Of a stretch of DNA of 64,000 bases, positions 7,679 through 16,868 are shown in pieces. A program made the position numbers and the translations under genes. The stretch is from an uncultured Pelagibacteraceae bacterium (GTDB taxonomy: Bacteria > Pseudomonadota > Alphaproteobacteria > Pelagibacterales > Pelagibacteraceae), in assembly GCA_902605035.1 (NCBI GenBank), contig CACLBB010000001.1, positions 50,682 through 114,681 of the forward strand, read 5' to 3'. Position 1 is the stretch's first letter; each line of letters begins with the position of its first letter. Below the pieces are notes generated by a model. The model was not told where the DNA came from and searched no databases. It saw nothing but the letters and a program-made list of their open reading frames with translations.

Positions 7679-8470
7679 TTAATAACCTTTTCCCGAGTCT
7701 TTTTTTTGATCTTTCTTTAATTTACTTAAAGCTGACTTAGATGCAGCTGTCATATATCTTTGATCAGATCCTATTGTTACTAGCTGAAACCCCTTTTTAA
7801 TCATCTTTTCTGCGTACTCAGGCTGTCCATTTTGTATACCAGCAATTATTTTGTTTTTTTTGGCATGTTCTAAAATTTCCATTATTACATCATATACAGG
7901 ATCTCCTTCAGGTTTATCAAAACTTGGTTTTTGGCCAATAGCTAAACTTAAATCAGCAGGACCAATATAAATACCGTCTAAACCAGGAGTTTTCATTATT
8001 TCGTCTAAATTTTCTAACGACTCTTTTGTTTCAATCATTGCAAATTTCAATATTTCACTATTAGCCTTATCTTCATAACCAGGTCCACCATAAATTAAAC
8101 TCCGAATAGGCCCATTACTTCTATATCCATCAGGCGGATACAAACAGGCTTTAACAAATTTTTCTGCTTCTTTACTGTTGCTTACCATTGGACATATAAT
8201 TCCATATGCTCCAGCATCGAGTATTTTCATTATTTCTCCAGGCTGATTCCAATTAACTCTAGCCATTGGAACAACATTAGTAGTAGAAATAGCCTGTAAC
8301 ATTCCTAAAGCGTTTTGATAATCAATAAGTCCATGTTGCATATCTAAAGTTAAAGAGTCCCAATCTTGATTTGCCATAAGCTCAGCTGTGAAGGAATTAG
8401 GAATTTGAAGCCAACCGTTTATTGCGGATTTTCCAGACTTAAAAATTTCTTTTAATTTATTTTCTCTCAT
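7679..8470 (-). CDS. HpcH/HpaI family aldolase (2-keto-3-deoxy acid type)
   Basis: A 263-residue class II pyruvate aldolase. It has His46 (DMQHG), Arg71 (MARVN), and the metal ligands Glu147 (MIETKES) and Asp173 (GPADLSL), spaced as in HpaI/GarL. This family splits 2-keto-4-hydroxy acids, often 2-keto-3-deoxy sugar acids, into pyruvate and an aldehyde. It overlaps the aldehyde dehydrogenase upstream by four bases (ATGA), so aldehyde made by the aldolase may be handed to the dehydrogenase. Next to iolD/iolE/iolG it is a candidate for the carbon-carbon cleavage step of cyclitol breakdown, in place of the absent IolJ. That role is inferred. Confidence 0.85.
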   Translation of the reverse strand: MRENKLKEIFKSGKSAINGWLQIPNSFTAELMANQDWDSLTLDMQHGLIDYQNALGMLQAISTTNVVPMARVNWNQPGEIMKILDAGAYGIICPMVSNSKEAEKFVKACLYPPDGYRSNGPIRSLIYGGPGYEDKANSEILKFAMIETKESLENLDEIMKTPGLDGIYIGPADLSLAIGQKPSFDKPEGDPVYDVIMEILEHAKKNKIIAGIQNGQPEYAEKMIKKGFQLVTIGSDQRYMTAASKSALSKLKKDQKKDSGKGY

Positions 8471-9912
8471 TCGTAGGAAATACCAAAGTGAGTATATTTA
8501 ATATTCAAATAATCTTTAATAGCCATAGAACCACCTTCTCTTCCATACCCAGTTTGTTTTATACCACCAAATGGCGCTTCAGCAACAGCTACAACAGGAG
8601 TATTGACAGCAACACATCCAGTTTCAAGTTTCTCTGAAGCTTTATTTGCTTTTTTTAAATCAGTTGTGTAAACATAACTACATAACCCTAAATCATTATC
8701 ATTAGCTCTATTTATTACTTCATCGAAATCTTTAAAACTTAAGATTGGAACTATTGGACCAAAAGGTTCCTCTTTCATTATAGTGAAATTATCTTTAATG
8801 TTATCAAAAACTGTAGGTTCATAATAATATCCTTTATTAAAGTTAGCTGCTCTCTTGCCTCCTAATAATAACTTACCACCTTCTTTTTTTGTAGTTTCAA
8901 CTAGTTTTTCTACTCCTTCTAATCTTTGTTTTGTGCACAGTGGGCCTAGTAAAATATCTTTGTCCATACCGTTTCCCATCTTTAATTTTTTTGTTTTTTT
9001 AACCATTAGATCAGCAAATTCATCTTTTTTTTTTTCATGAATATAAAATCTATTGGGGGATATACATACTTGTCCATTATTTCTAAACTTTGCAGTTATA
9101 GCCATGTCTGTAACTTTATTTAAATCAACATCATCAAAAACTATGAAAGGTGAGTGACCGCTTAGTTCCATCGTTACTCTTTGCACTTTATCAGCTGCTT
9201 GTTTTAATATCAATTTTCCTACCCTCGTTGAACCTGTAATTGAAATTTTTTTTATTATATCAGATTTTATCAGTTGCTCTGATATGCCTGCTGGATCGCC
9301 AGATAATAAATTTACTACTCCAGGAGGAACTCCTGCTTCTCTACAAATGTCTACAATTTCCATCACACATCCAGGTGTAATAATATCTGGTTTTACGATA
9401 ACTGAACAACCTGCAGCTAATGCAGTAGAGATTTTTCTAGATGCTAAAACCACTGGAAAGTTCCATGGCACTAAAGCAGCAACAACTCCAACAGGTTGAT
9501 ATATTACGTGTATACGAGTGTTAGGGAAACGACTTTGATTAATTTCTCCAAATATTCTTTTAGTTTCTTCTGAGTTCCATTCAAACATATCTGCAGCTCC
9601 ACCTACTTCTCCAGGTCCCTCTGTTAAAGGTTTTCCAACTTCTAGCGTAAGCCATTTTGATAAAATATCAATTTTCTGTCTCATCAATTCAGAAATTTTT
9701 CTAATTATTTTCGCTCTTTCCCAAGGAGAGGTATTTCTCCAAATTTCCAAACCTTTTTCTGCTGATTTTAGAGCTTTTTGTACATCAGAATTATTAGCTT
9801 TAGACGCTTTACCTATTACTTCTTCAGTGGCAGGGTTTATGACATCATAAGTTTCACCACTAGCAGACTTTTGCCACTTACCATCAATGAACTGTCCGAA
9901 TTTATCGTACAT
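8467..9912 (-). CDS. NAD(P)-dependent aldehyde dehydrogenase
   Basis: A 481-residue full-length member of the superfamily. VPWNFPV holds Asn151, MELSGHSP holds the general base Glu249, and GQVCISPNR holds the nucleophile Cys283. The nearest well-known relatives by pattern are succinate semialdehyde and glycolaldehyde dehydrogenases; it is not a CoA-acylating methylmalonate semialdehyde dehydrogenase (IolA), because the Glu base is present. It is divergent from iolD across a 49-base gap and is co-transcribed with the aldolase. It may oxidise the aldehyde released by that aldolase to an acid. The true substrate is not readable from sequence. Confidence 0.88.
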   Translation of the reverse strand: MYDKFGQFIDGKWQKSASGETYDVINPATEEVIGKASKANNSDVQKALKSAEKGLEIWRNTSPWERAKIIRKISELMRQKIDILSKWLTLEVGKPLTEGPGEVGGAADMFEWNSEETKRIFGEINQSRFPNTRIHVIYQPVGVVAALVPWNFPVVLASRKISTALAAGCSVIVKPDIITPGCVMEIVDICREAGVPPGVVNLLSGDPAGISEQLIKSDIIKKISITGSTRVGKLILKQAADKVQRVTMELSGHSPFIVFDDVDLNKVTDMAITAKFRNNGQVCISPNRFYIHEKKKDEFADLMVKKTKKLKMGNGMDKDILLGPLCTKQRLEGVEKLVETTKKEGGKLLLGGKRAANFNKGYYYEPTVFDNIKDNFTIMKEEPFGPIVPILSFKDFDEVINRANDNDLGLCSYVYTTDLKKANKASEKLETGCVAVNTPVVAVAEAPFGGIKQTGYGREGGSMAIKDYLNIKYTHFGISYE

Positions 9913-9961
9913 AAATTATTGTTGAATAAAGAATATTTATTAAATAGTTTATATTGAATTT

Positions 9962-11806
9962 ATGAAAAACATTCAACTTACTTGTGCTCACGCTTTAGTA
10001 AAATTCCTTATTGCTCAAAAAACTCTTATAGATGGAAAAAAAGTGCCTTTATTTCCAGGTGTGTTTGGAATCTTCGGACATGGAAACGTTGCTTGTTTAG
10101 GTCAAGCTCTTCAAGAGAACCAAAAGGAACTCCCAACTTGGAGAGGACATCATGAACAAAATATGGCTCTTTCAGGAATTGCATATTCTAGAGCAAAAAG
10201 ACGTAAACAAATTTTTGTGGCAACATCATCAGTAGGTCCAGGCTCAACAAATATGATTACTGCAGCTGCTGTTGCAATGAGCAACAGATTACCAATACTT
10301 TTTTTACCAGGGGATACTTTTGCTAATAGAATGCCAGATCCAGTATTACAACAAGTTGAGCATTTTAATAATCCAGGAATAACACAAAACGATGGATTTA
10401 AACCTGTTGTAAGATATTTTGATAGGATCACAAGACCTGAACAAATTATTTCTAGCTTACAACAAGCTGTTCAAGTGATGTTGGACCCTGCTGATTGCGG
10501 TCCTGCTTGTATTTCTTTAAGTCAAGATGTCCAAGGTGAAGTTTTCGACTATCCAGAGGAATTTTTTAAAGAAAGAATTCATACAATAAGAAGACCTAAG
10601 CCTGATGATTTTCAAATTAAAGAAGCAGCACAATTAATTAAGAAATCAAAGAAACCTCTTATAATCGCAGGAGGAGGTGTTTTTTATTCTGAAGCCACAA
10701 ATGAACTTAGTTCTTTTGCAACAAAACATAACATTCCAGTCACTCAAACTGTAATGGGTTATTCTTCAATAAAAAAAAATCATACTCATTATTTAGGAAC
10801 AATTGGTGGTTTAGGTGGTAGAGCTGCTAATAATTTAAGCAAAGAAACAGATACTGCAATTGCCGTAGGAACCAAGTTAGCTGATTTTACAACAGGTTCT
10901 TGGGCAAATTTTGAAAATTCTGATTTTAAATTAGTTTCTATAAATGCAGCTCGTTTTGATGCAAACAAACATATGGCTCAAGCTGTGGTTGGTGATGCTA
11001 AAGTTTCACTAATTGAATTATCTCATGCGTTAGGCAACTGGAAAGCTGATGATAGTTGGTATAAAAAATCAAGGGTGGAACTGAAGAATTGGGAAACTTA
11101 TGTTGATAAAGAAAGCGGTCCAACTAATCAAAAACTTCCAAGTTATGCTCAAGTAATTGGAGCTTGTTACAGAAACTCAGATCCAACTGATATAGCAGTA
11201 ACAGCAGCTGGTGGTTTAGTTGGTGAAGTTATACAAGTTTGGAAGCCTAGAGAATTAAATACTCATGAAACAGAATGGGGTTTTAGTTGCATGGGTTATG
11301 AAATTTCTGGTGCACTAGGTATTAAAATGGCTAATCCAGATAAAGAGGTTGTATCATTCGTTGGAGATGGATCTTATCTACTTTACAATTCTGACATATA
11401 TAGCTCTGTAATCACAAATAATAAACTAATACTTATAGTTTGCGATAATGGTGGTCACGCTGTAATAAATAGATTGCAATTATATAAAGGTGGTAAAGAA
11501 TTTAACTGTCTATTTAAAAGCTCGAAGACTCCTAACCTAGTGCCTGTAGATTTTGCTGGTCATGCTAAGAGCATGGGAGCTGATGGTGAACATGTTAATT
11601 CAATTGCCGAATTAGAGGAAGCTTTTAAAAGAGCAAAAAAATCAAAAAAAACTTATGTAATTTCAATTCATACAGACGGATATCAATGGCTTGAAGGATC
11701 AGCATATTGGGAAAGTCCTACTCTTGGAATAACCTCAACAGAAGAAAATAAAAAAGCCCTAAAAGAACACTTGGCAGGCAAGAAAAAGCAAAGAAAAGGC
11801 GTTTAG
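9962..11806 (+). CDS. iolD: 3D-(3,5/4)-trihydroxycyclohexane-1,2-dione hydrolase IolD
   Basis: A 614-residue thiamine-diphosphate enzyme that opens the cyclitol ring of trihydroxycyclohexanedione to give 5-deoxyglucuronate in myo-inositol breakdown. Glu65 in WRGHHEQNMAL should activate the cofactor. The C-terminal metal/TPP motif starts at GDGS (about residue 468) and ends in CDNGGHAVIN. The N-terminal PGVFGIFGHGN and the inserted KVPLFPG stretch are typical of IolD rather than acetolactate synthase. It is divergent from the aldehyde dehydrogenase and followed after eight bases by a Gfo/Idh/MocA dehydrogenase. Confidence 0.92.
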   Translation: MKNIQLTCAHALVKFLIAQKTLIDGKKVPLFPGVFGIFGHGNVACLGQALQENQKELPTWRGHHEQNMALSGIAYSRAKRRKQIFVATSSVGPGSTNMITAAAVAMSNRLPILFLPGDTFANRMPDPVLQQVEHFNNPGITQNDGFKPVVRYFDRITRPEQIISSLQQAVQVMLDPADCGPACISLSQDVQGEVFDYPEEFFKERIHTIRRPKPDDFQIKEAAQLIKKSKKPLIIAGGGVFYSEATNELSSFATKHNIPVTQTVMGYSSIKKNHTHYLGTIGGLGGRAANNLSKETDTAIAVGTKLADFTTGSWANFENSDFKLVSINAARFDANKHMAQAVVGDAKVSLIELSHALGNWKADDSWYKKSRVELKNWETYVDKESGPTNQKLPSYAQVIGACYRNSDPTDIAVTAAGGLVGEVIQVWKPRELNTHETEWGFSCMGYEISGALGIKMANPDKEVVSFVGDGSYLLYNSDIYSSVITNNKLILIVCDNGGHAVINRLQLYKGGKEFNCLFKSSKTPNLVPVDFAGHAKSMGADGEHVNSIAELEEAFKRAKKSKKTYVISIHTDGYQWLEGSAYWESPTLGITSTEENKKALKEHLAGKKKQRKGV

Positions 11807-11814
11807 TTCTGCAA

Positions 11815-12972
11815 ATGCAAAAAATTTTTAAAATTGGATTAATCGGGTGCGGACACATAGCCGAAACATACTTTAGAGCCCATAAATATTTCAATAATTT
11901 TAGAATAATTAAGTGTGCAGATATAAATAAAAAATCTGCTGAAAAATGTGCTAAAAAATATAAAATTGACTTTGTATCTATAAATAAAATACTTAAAGAT
12001 AAAGAAATTGAAATAATTTTAAACCTTACAATTCCTACAGCACATTATGTAGTAGCAAAAAAATCGTTATTGAGCGGTAAACATGTGTATTCAGAAAAAC
12101 CATTAGCAGTTGACCTTAAAGATGGTTTAGAACTTGTTAAAATTGCAAGAAGAAAAAAACTTTTTATTGGAAATGCTCCTGACACTTTTTTAGGTGGAGG
12201 TAATCAAAAAGCAAGACAACTTTTAGATAGGAAAATTATAGGTAATATAAAATTTGGAACAGCAATATTTGCTTTTCCTGGAATTCAATCATACCACCCC
12301 AACCCGGAACCATGGTTTAAAAAAAAGGGAGGCGGACCAGTTATCGATATGGGTCCTTACTATTTAACCGCATTAGTAAATTTATTAGGTCCGGCTAAAT
12401 TTGTAACAAGTATTTGTAATCATAATACAAAAAAAAGAATTATCGGCATCGGACCAAAAAAAGGAAAAAAAATTAAAGTAGAATGCCCTACTACTTACTT
12501 TTCGACTATAAGATTTGAAAATGGAACGACAATTAGATTAACTTTATCATTTGATGTGATTTCTCACTTAAGAAATCATATAGAATTATATGGAGATGAA
12601 GGATCTATGATAATACCAGACCCTAATATGTTTGGTGGATCTGTTTTATTAAGTAAAAAACTAGGCAGTAAATGGAAAAATTATAAAACAAATAAAATGG
12701 TTTTAGGAAAAATTAATATTCGAACCCAAAGTTCAAGAGCGAATGAGTCTCCTACTAATGCTAATTATAGAGGTGTAGGACTTGCAGAGATGATTTATTC
12801 AATTCAAAAAAAGAAAAAACATAGATGCAATGGTAATTTATCTTTACACGTGCTTAATATTATAGAAGGTATTCACAAATCAGCTAAAACTGGTAAAAAA
12901 TTTTATATAAAAACTAAATGCGAAAGGCCTAAATTTTTTACTAGCAAAGAAATAAATTCAATTATTATATAG
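11815..12972 (+). CDS. Gfo/Idh/MocA family dehydrogenase
   Basis: A 385-residue NAD(P)-dependent sugar or cyclitol dehydrogenase. It has the N-terminal Rossmann motif IGLIGCGHIAETY, the catalytic-lysine motif YSEKPLAVD (about residues 93-101) and GGGPVIDMGPYYL, which carries the active-site acid and tyrosine of the family. It lies directly behind iolD in the same direction, so it probably acts in the same route. It differs clearly from the 331-residue IolG-like protein at 16869-17864. It could oxidise another inositol isomer or an intermediate after ring opening. The 3' end overlaps the convergent kinase gene by eight bases. Confidence 0.82.
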   Translation: MQKIFKIGLIGCGHIAETYFRAHKYFNNFRIIKCADINKKSAEKCAKKYKIDFVSINKILKDKEIEIILNLTIPTAHYVVAKKSLLSGKHVYSEKPLAVDLKDGLELVKIARRKKLFIGNAPDTFLGGGNQKARQLLDRKIIGNIKFGTAIFAFPGIQSYHPNPEPWFKKKGGGPVIDMGPYYLTALVNLLGPAKFVTSICNHNTKKRIIGIGPKKGKKIKVECPTTYFSTIRFENGTTIRLTLSFDVISHLRNHIELYGDEGSMIIPDPNMFGGSVLLSKKLGSKWKNYKTNKMVLGKINIRTQSSRANESPTNANYRGVGLAEMIYSIQKKKKHRCNGNLSLHVLNIIEGIHKSAKTGKKFYIKTKCERPKFFTSKEINSIII

Positions 12973-13864
12973 AATTTTGTCTACTTAAAATTGCGGCACC
13001 TCTAACGCCACTCGCGTCTCCAAATTTAGGTTTTAAAAAGACAGTTTTCAAGTTTGACTCATTAATATATTCTGATGTTTTTTTTTTGATATCATCAAGA
13101 AAATCTATTTCACTCGAAATACCTCCACCGAAAACTATTGCATCTGGATCAATTGTTGTAATAATCAAGATCAAGCTCCTTGAAAGTATTTCTTTATAGT
13201 TATTTACGAATAATTTTGCATTTTTATCTTTTTTTCTATACAGAGCAAACATCTCTCTTGCAGAAATTTTGTTTTTATATTTATCGTAAAATCTTTTTTC
13301 AATTGATTTTCCTGACAAATATCCTTCAATCCTATTTGAGAATTCTAAAACTTTATTTGGTTTTAAATTACTAACATTTTCAATCGGCATTTGATTTAAA
13401 CTCCATTCACCACCTAAACCATTAGCTCCTGAAATTATTTTTTTATTAATAACAAGTCCACCTCCACAACCTGAACCTAATATTATACCAAATACAGTTT
13501 CATAGTGACTTGCAGATCCATCAAATGCCTCTGATAAACAAAAACAGTTTGCATCATTTTCTGTTAAAATACTATTATTAATTTTTTTCTTTAAATCTTT
13601 GATTAAATTTTTCTTATTTAACCATTGGGAATTATGAGCATTTTTTATTAGACCAGTGTTTTTGTCGACTGCTCCTGGATGACATATTCCAACACTAACT
13701 TTTTTATCACCTTGATCGAGTTTTTTTATAATATCAGCTAATGTTAAAATCGTATTTTCGTAGTTTTTGGGAGTTAATACTCTATCTCTTTTTATTTCTT
13801 TATTGTTGTTGTCTAGAAGAACGTATTCAATTTTAGTTGCGCCTAAATCAATTCCTATTTGCAT
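12965..13864 (-). CDS. ROK family sugar kinase lacking the zinc-binding cysteines
   Basis: A 299-residue ROK protein. The phosphate-binding start is GIDLGATKIEYVLLD, the catalytic Asp lies in ENDANCF, GSGCGGGLVINKKI is the second phosphate motif, and VFGGGIS the adenosine motif. Most ROK kinases carry a CxCGxxGCxE zinc motif after 'GxGGE'; here GLGGEWS is followed by a stretch without any cysteine. There is no helix-turn-helix domain, so it is a kinase and not a ROK repressor. It abuts the ABC ATPase by one shared base and is co-transcribed with it or its importer. It may phosphorylate the imported compound or a ring-opened product. Confidence 0.8.
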   Translation of the reverse strand: MQIGIDLGATKIEYVLLDNNNKEIKRDRVLTPKNYENTILTLADIIKKLDQGDKKVSVGICHPGAVDKNTGLIKNAHNSQWLNKKNLIKDLKKKINNSILTENDANCFCLSEAFDGSASHYETVFGIILGSGCGGGLVINKKIISGANGLGGEWSLNQMPIENVSNLKPNKVLEFSNRIEGYLSGKSIEKRFYDKYKNKISAREMFALYRKKDKNAKLFVNNYKEILSRSLILIITTIDPDAIVFGGGISSEIDFLDDIKKKTSEYINESNLKTVFLKPKFGDASGVRGAAILSRQNSI

Positions 13865-14658
13865 TAATTAGCTGAAGACCTATTCATTTCTTGAAGCTCT
13901 ACTTCTAACTTATTAAGTTCTTCACCACCAGCCATCATGCTTAAAAGTTTTTCTCTTGTGATATCTTTTTTTGGATAAGTACCTAAACTTTTTCCTCTGT
14001 TTAAAACGGTAAAACTGTTTCCAACAGGATAAGCATGATGAACGTTGTGTGTTATCAAAATTACAGCCAAACCTTGCGCAGCCGCTTTAACTATATACTT
14101 TAAAACAACTGATGCTTGGTGCACTCCAAGTGCAGACGTTGGTTCATCTAAAACAAGAACTTTAGCTCCAAAATATATTGCCCTGCTAATAGCTAAACAC
14201 TGCCTTTCTCCACCCGACATGGTTCCAACCGCTTGCGAGGGATCTCTAACATCGATTCCTATCTGTCCCATTCTTTCTGCCGCTATCTTATTCGCTTTCT
14301 CGATATCAAATGTCTTAAAAATAAGAGGTCCCTTCATAGGCTCTCTGCCCATAAAAAAATTTCTTGTTATGCTCATTAAAGATACTAAAGCTAAATCTTG
14401 ATAAACAGTTGCTATTCCCATATCCAAGGCATCTTTAGGGCTATCAAATATCGTTTTTTTTCCTTCAACTATTATTTCTCCCTCGTCAGGTTTATGTACA
14501 CCAGCTAATGTCTTTATTAAAGTTGACTTACCAGCACCATTATCACCTAGAAGACACATAATTTCACCTTTCTTTAATTTCATGGTCACATCTTTTAAAG
14601 CGATAACTTTTCCAAAAAATTTACTAATATTATTAAATTGAACTAAGTACTCTGACAT
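13864..14658 (-). CDS. Sugar/cyclitol ABC importer ATPase
   Basis: A 264-residue single-domain ATPase of the carbohydrate-importer class 2. Walker A is GDNGAGKST (38-46), the Q-loop glutamine is Gln87, the signature is MSGGERQ (147-153) and Walker B with the catalytic Glu is VLVLDE (167-172). RbsA-type ATPases have two fused domains of about 500 residues; this is the half-size form known from FrcA. Two copies should power the permease encoded just upstream (TAATG junction). The neighbouring binding protein suggests that the cargo is inositol or a related cyclitol. Confidence 0.9.
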   Translation of the reverse strand: MSEYLVQFNNISKFFGKVIALKDVTMKLKKGEIMCLLGDNGAGKSTLIKTLAGVHKPDEGEIIVEGKKTIFDSPKDALDMGIATVYQDLALVSLMSITRNFFMGREPMKGPLIFKTFDIEKANKIAAERMGQIGIDVRDPSQAVGTMSGGERQCLAISRAIYFGAKVLVLDEPTSALGVHQASVVLKYIVKAAAQGLAVILITHNVHHAYPVGNSFTVLNRGKSLGTYPKKDITREKLLSMMAGGEELNKLEVELQEMNRSSAN

Positions 14659-15785
14659 TATTTGCTCTCTGTTACTTTTCTTCTGATAAAATTATTAAAT
14701 ATAACTGCTATTAACATCATTGCTCCTAAGAAAACTTTAAACCAATCGGTATCAACGTCAGTGTAAAATATCCCCATCGATACTGTTCCAAAAATTAAAG
14801 CTCCAAATGCTGCTCCAATAGCTGACCCGTATCCTCCAGTTAATAAACATCCACCTACAACAGCTGCAGCTATTGCCTCTAGCTCTTTCAATGTTCCTCG
14901 CATTGTATCTGCAGAGCCAGCATCTAAAACTTGAATAGTAGCAAAAATCGTTGCTGCTACTGCTGTTCCAATAAATAAACTTATTTTTACTCTGCCAACT
15001 GGAACCCCTACGTTATTTGCACCATTTTTGTCTCCACCAGACGCAAATATCCAATTACCATATCTAGTCTTCATTAATATCCACGTTGAAAAAATTGCTA
15101 AAACAATAAACCATATTACTGAAGGCGGTATACCTGTAGCAAGAGGGGTGCCGTCAGTTCTTAATGTAATTAAATTCATGGAACCTAGCCAAGTAAAAAT
15201 CCACTTAAATGTATCTGTAGCAAAAATCCAAGCCAAAGGATCGTCTTCAATTAAAACTCTTAATCCTGGAACTTGAGTACGACCAGTAATAAGCCTTGTT
15301 ATTGCTAAAGTAGCTCCTCTTAAAATAAATAACATCGCAAGAGTTACAATGAATGATGGCAAACCAGTTCTTACAACTAAAATTCCATTAAAATAGCCGA
15401 CTAGCACAGCCATGGAAAATGCAAATATTATACTCATCCATAAGGGCCATCCCCAATAGATTGCTGGAATAGCTATGCATATTCCTGCAAAACCTATCAT
15501 TGATCCGATCGATAAATCAAATTCACCACCTATCATTAACATTGCAGCAGCTATGGCAATAATTCCTAGGTTTGCAGAAACATCAAGAAAATTTAGAACA
15601 CCATAAGCACTAAACATTCCTGTATCTCCAGCAACAATACCAAAAAAAATAAATACCAGGATTGCACCACCTAAAGCACCAAGTTCTGGTCTATTTAGTA
15701 ATAATCTTAATTTAGAAACTTTTTTTAGTCTTTCATCCTGATTAAAATCAGTTTTACTTTCTATACTTTTAGACTTTGTTGACAT
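14658..15785 (-). CDS. Sugar/cyclitol ABC importer permease
   Basis: A 375-residue membrane protein of the RbsC/FrcC class (BPD_transp_2) with about ten hydrophobic segments. The conserved [16 protein letters not shown] loop (about residue 85) and the [22 protein letters not shown] loop that couples to the ATPase are both clear. It follows the binding-protein gene by 58 bases, and that gap contains a strong hairpin with a U-tract, so it should be made in smaller amounts than the binding protein. It shares one base with the ATPase start downstream. Confidence 0.9.
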   Translation of the reverse strand: MSTKSKSIESKTDFNQDERLKKVSKLRLLLNRPELGALGGAILVFIFFGIVAGDTGMFSAYGVLNFLDVSANLGIIAIAAAMLMIGGEFDLSIGSMIGFAGICIAIPAIYWGWPLWMSIIFAFSMAVLVGYFNGILVVRTGLPSFIVTLAMLFILRGATLAITRLITGRTQVPGLRVLIEDDPLAWIFATDTFKWIFTWLGSMNLITLRTDGTPLATGIPPSVIWFIVLAIFSTWILMKTRYGNWIFASGGDKNGANNVGVPVGRVKISLFIGTAVAATIFATIQVLDAGSADTMRGTLKELEAIAAAVVGGCLLTGGYGSAIGAAFGALIFGTVSMGIFYTDVDTDWFKVFLGAMMLIAVIFNNFIRRKVTESK

Positions 15786-15802
15786 ATTTTAAAATTAAAA
15801 AA

Positions 15803-15830
15803 AAGGCCTAGTGATATTTCACTAGGCCTT
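15803..15830 (-). terminator. Strong stem-loop between binding-protein and permease genes
   Basis: An exact 11-bp stem (AAGGCCTAGTG with its complement) closes a 6-base loop. Reading leftward, the direction of the operon, it is followed by a run of about ten T. This is an intrinsic terminator or processing-stable hairpin inside the operon. Placed after the periplasmic binding-protein gene, such elements usually let that protein be made in excess over the membrane parts. The right side also has T-rich sequence, so it could work on both strands. Confidence 0.85.
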
Positions 15831-15843
15831 CTTTATATATTTT

Positions 15844-16767
15844 TTATCTATAACCTTGAGCAGCCCATTTAATTACACTTTTAGCGTTTTGAGGTGTAAC
15901 AAAACCAGGTCCCGTCATAACTACACCAGCAGGCATAGTTCCGTATCTCATATATTGAGCAAAAATAGCTATAGGTAAGTAACCTTGTAAGTATTGTTGT
16001 TGGTCAATTAGAAACTCAACCTTACCATCAGCAGCAGCCTTAAGCATTCCTGGTGACATATCGAATGTACCAAGTTTAACACTTCCAACTTTACCAGCTG
16101 ACTCTAAAGCTTTAAGAGCAGCTTCTCCTGCTAGTCCAGCTCCTAAAGTAAGAATAGTGTCATAACCACCACCTAATTTAGCAGCAACAGCTTTTTGAAT
16201 TTCAGTCGGGTCATTTGATGTCCCTAAAATGTCTACAGATCCACCAAAGCCTTTTTTGAAACCAGCACATCTTCTATCTAAAGCAACGTTTCCTACTTCG
16301 TGGTTAACACAAAGCGCTTTTTTACCACCAGAAGCTTTCATTTTTTGTCCGCCCCCTACTCCTGCTTCAAATTCAGTTTGACCAACGTGAGCACTAATTC
16401 CTAGTTTCATGTAGTCATCTGAACCAGAGTTCATAGAAATTACTGGAATACCTGCAGATATTGCAGCTTTGACAGATTTACCTAAAGCGGCAGCATCTGG
16501 TAAAGTTATTACAATACCTTTTGGTTTTTGAGAAACGGCGTTATCTATTAATTTTGCCATTTCTACCATGTCGAATGTTGCTGGAGCAGTATATTTACAA
16601 GATACTTTCATATCCTTACAAGCTTTATCAACTCCGTTTTTTGCAACAGACCAGAAAGGGTCATTTGCTTGTCCATGAGAAACAACAATAACATCTACAG
16701 CTAAAGCAGCTACTGACATCATTGCCCAACTCAATAGAGCAGCAATTGTTAAGTATACTTTTTTCAT
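15844..16767 (-). CDS. Periplasmic sugar/cyclitol-binding protein of an ABC importer
   Basis: A 307-residue type I periplasmic binding protein (Peripla_BP_4). The start at 16767 is chosen because it gives a proper signal peptide (MKKVYLTIAALLSWAMMSVA, cut near ALA) and has AAGGAA six bases before it; a longer frame to 16812 would put a charged tail before the signal. VVSHGQANDPFWSVAKNG and the CVNHEVGN/LDRRC segments match the binding proteins that accompany inositol genes in rhizobia and Caulobacter (IbpA-like). It delivers its ligand to the permease/ATPase encoded downstream beyond a terminator-like hairpin. Confidence 0.88.
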   Translation of the reverse strand: MKKVYLTIAALLSWAMMSVAALAVDVIVVSHGQANDPFWSVAKNGVDKACKDMKVSCKYTAPATFDMVEMAKLIDNAVSQKPKGIVITLPDAAALGKSVKAAISAGIPVISMNSGSDDYMKLGISAHVGQTEFEAGVGGGQKMKASGGKKALCVNHEVGNVALDRRCAGFKKGFGGSVDILGTSNDPTEIQKAVAAKLGGGYDTILTLGAGLAGEAALKALESAGKVGSVKLGTFDMSPGMLKAAADGKVEFLIDQQQYLQGYLPIAIFAQYMRYGTMPAGVVMTGPGFVTPQNAKSVIKWAAQGYR

Positions 16768-16773
16768 GATTAT

Positions 16774-16779
16774 TTCCTT
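16774..16779 (-). promoter_or_regulatory. Ribosome binding site that fixes the binding-protein start
   Basis: AAGGAA on the minus strand lies six bases before the ATG at 16767. Clear Shine-Dalgarno sequences are scarce in this window, so this one marks a highly translated gene and decides between the two possible starts. Confidence 0.75.
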
Positions 16780-16868
16780 CATTTGTTTATTAATTTTGAA
16801 CAATTTAAACAAAAAATTAATTGAAATTCAAAAGGAAAAAAATCTCATACAACTGTAGGTAGTTGCAT

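Noticed and set aside
16768..16812. Longer start for the sugar-binding protein
   Set aside because: It would place charged residues before the signal peptide, and the Shine-Dalgarno lies before the ATG at 16767.
16850..16865. Hairpin after the iolG-like gene as a terminator
   Set aside because: Only five pairs (CAACT/AGTTG) and a T-run several bases away; too weak to list as a terminator.
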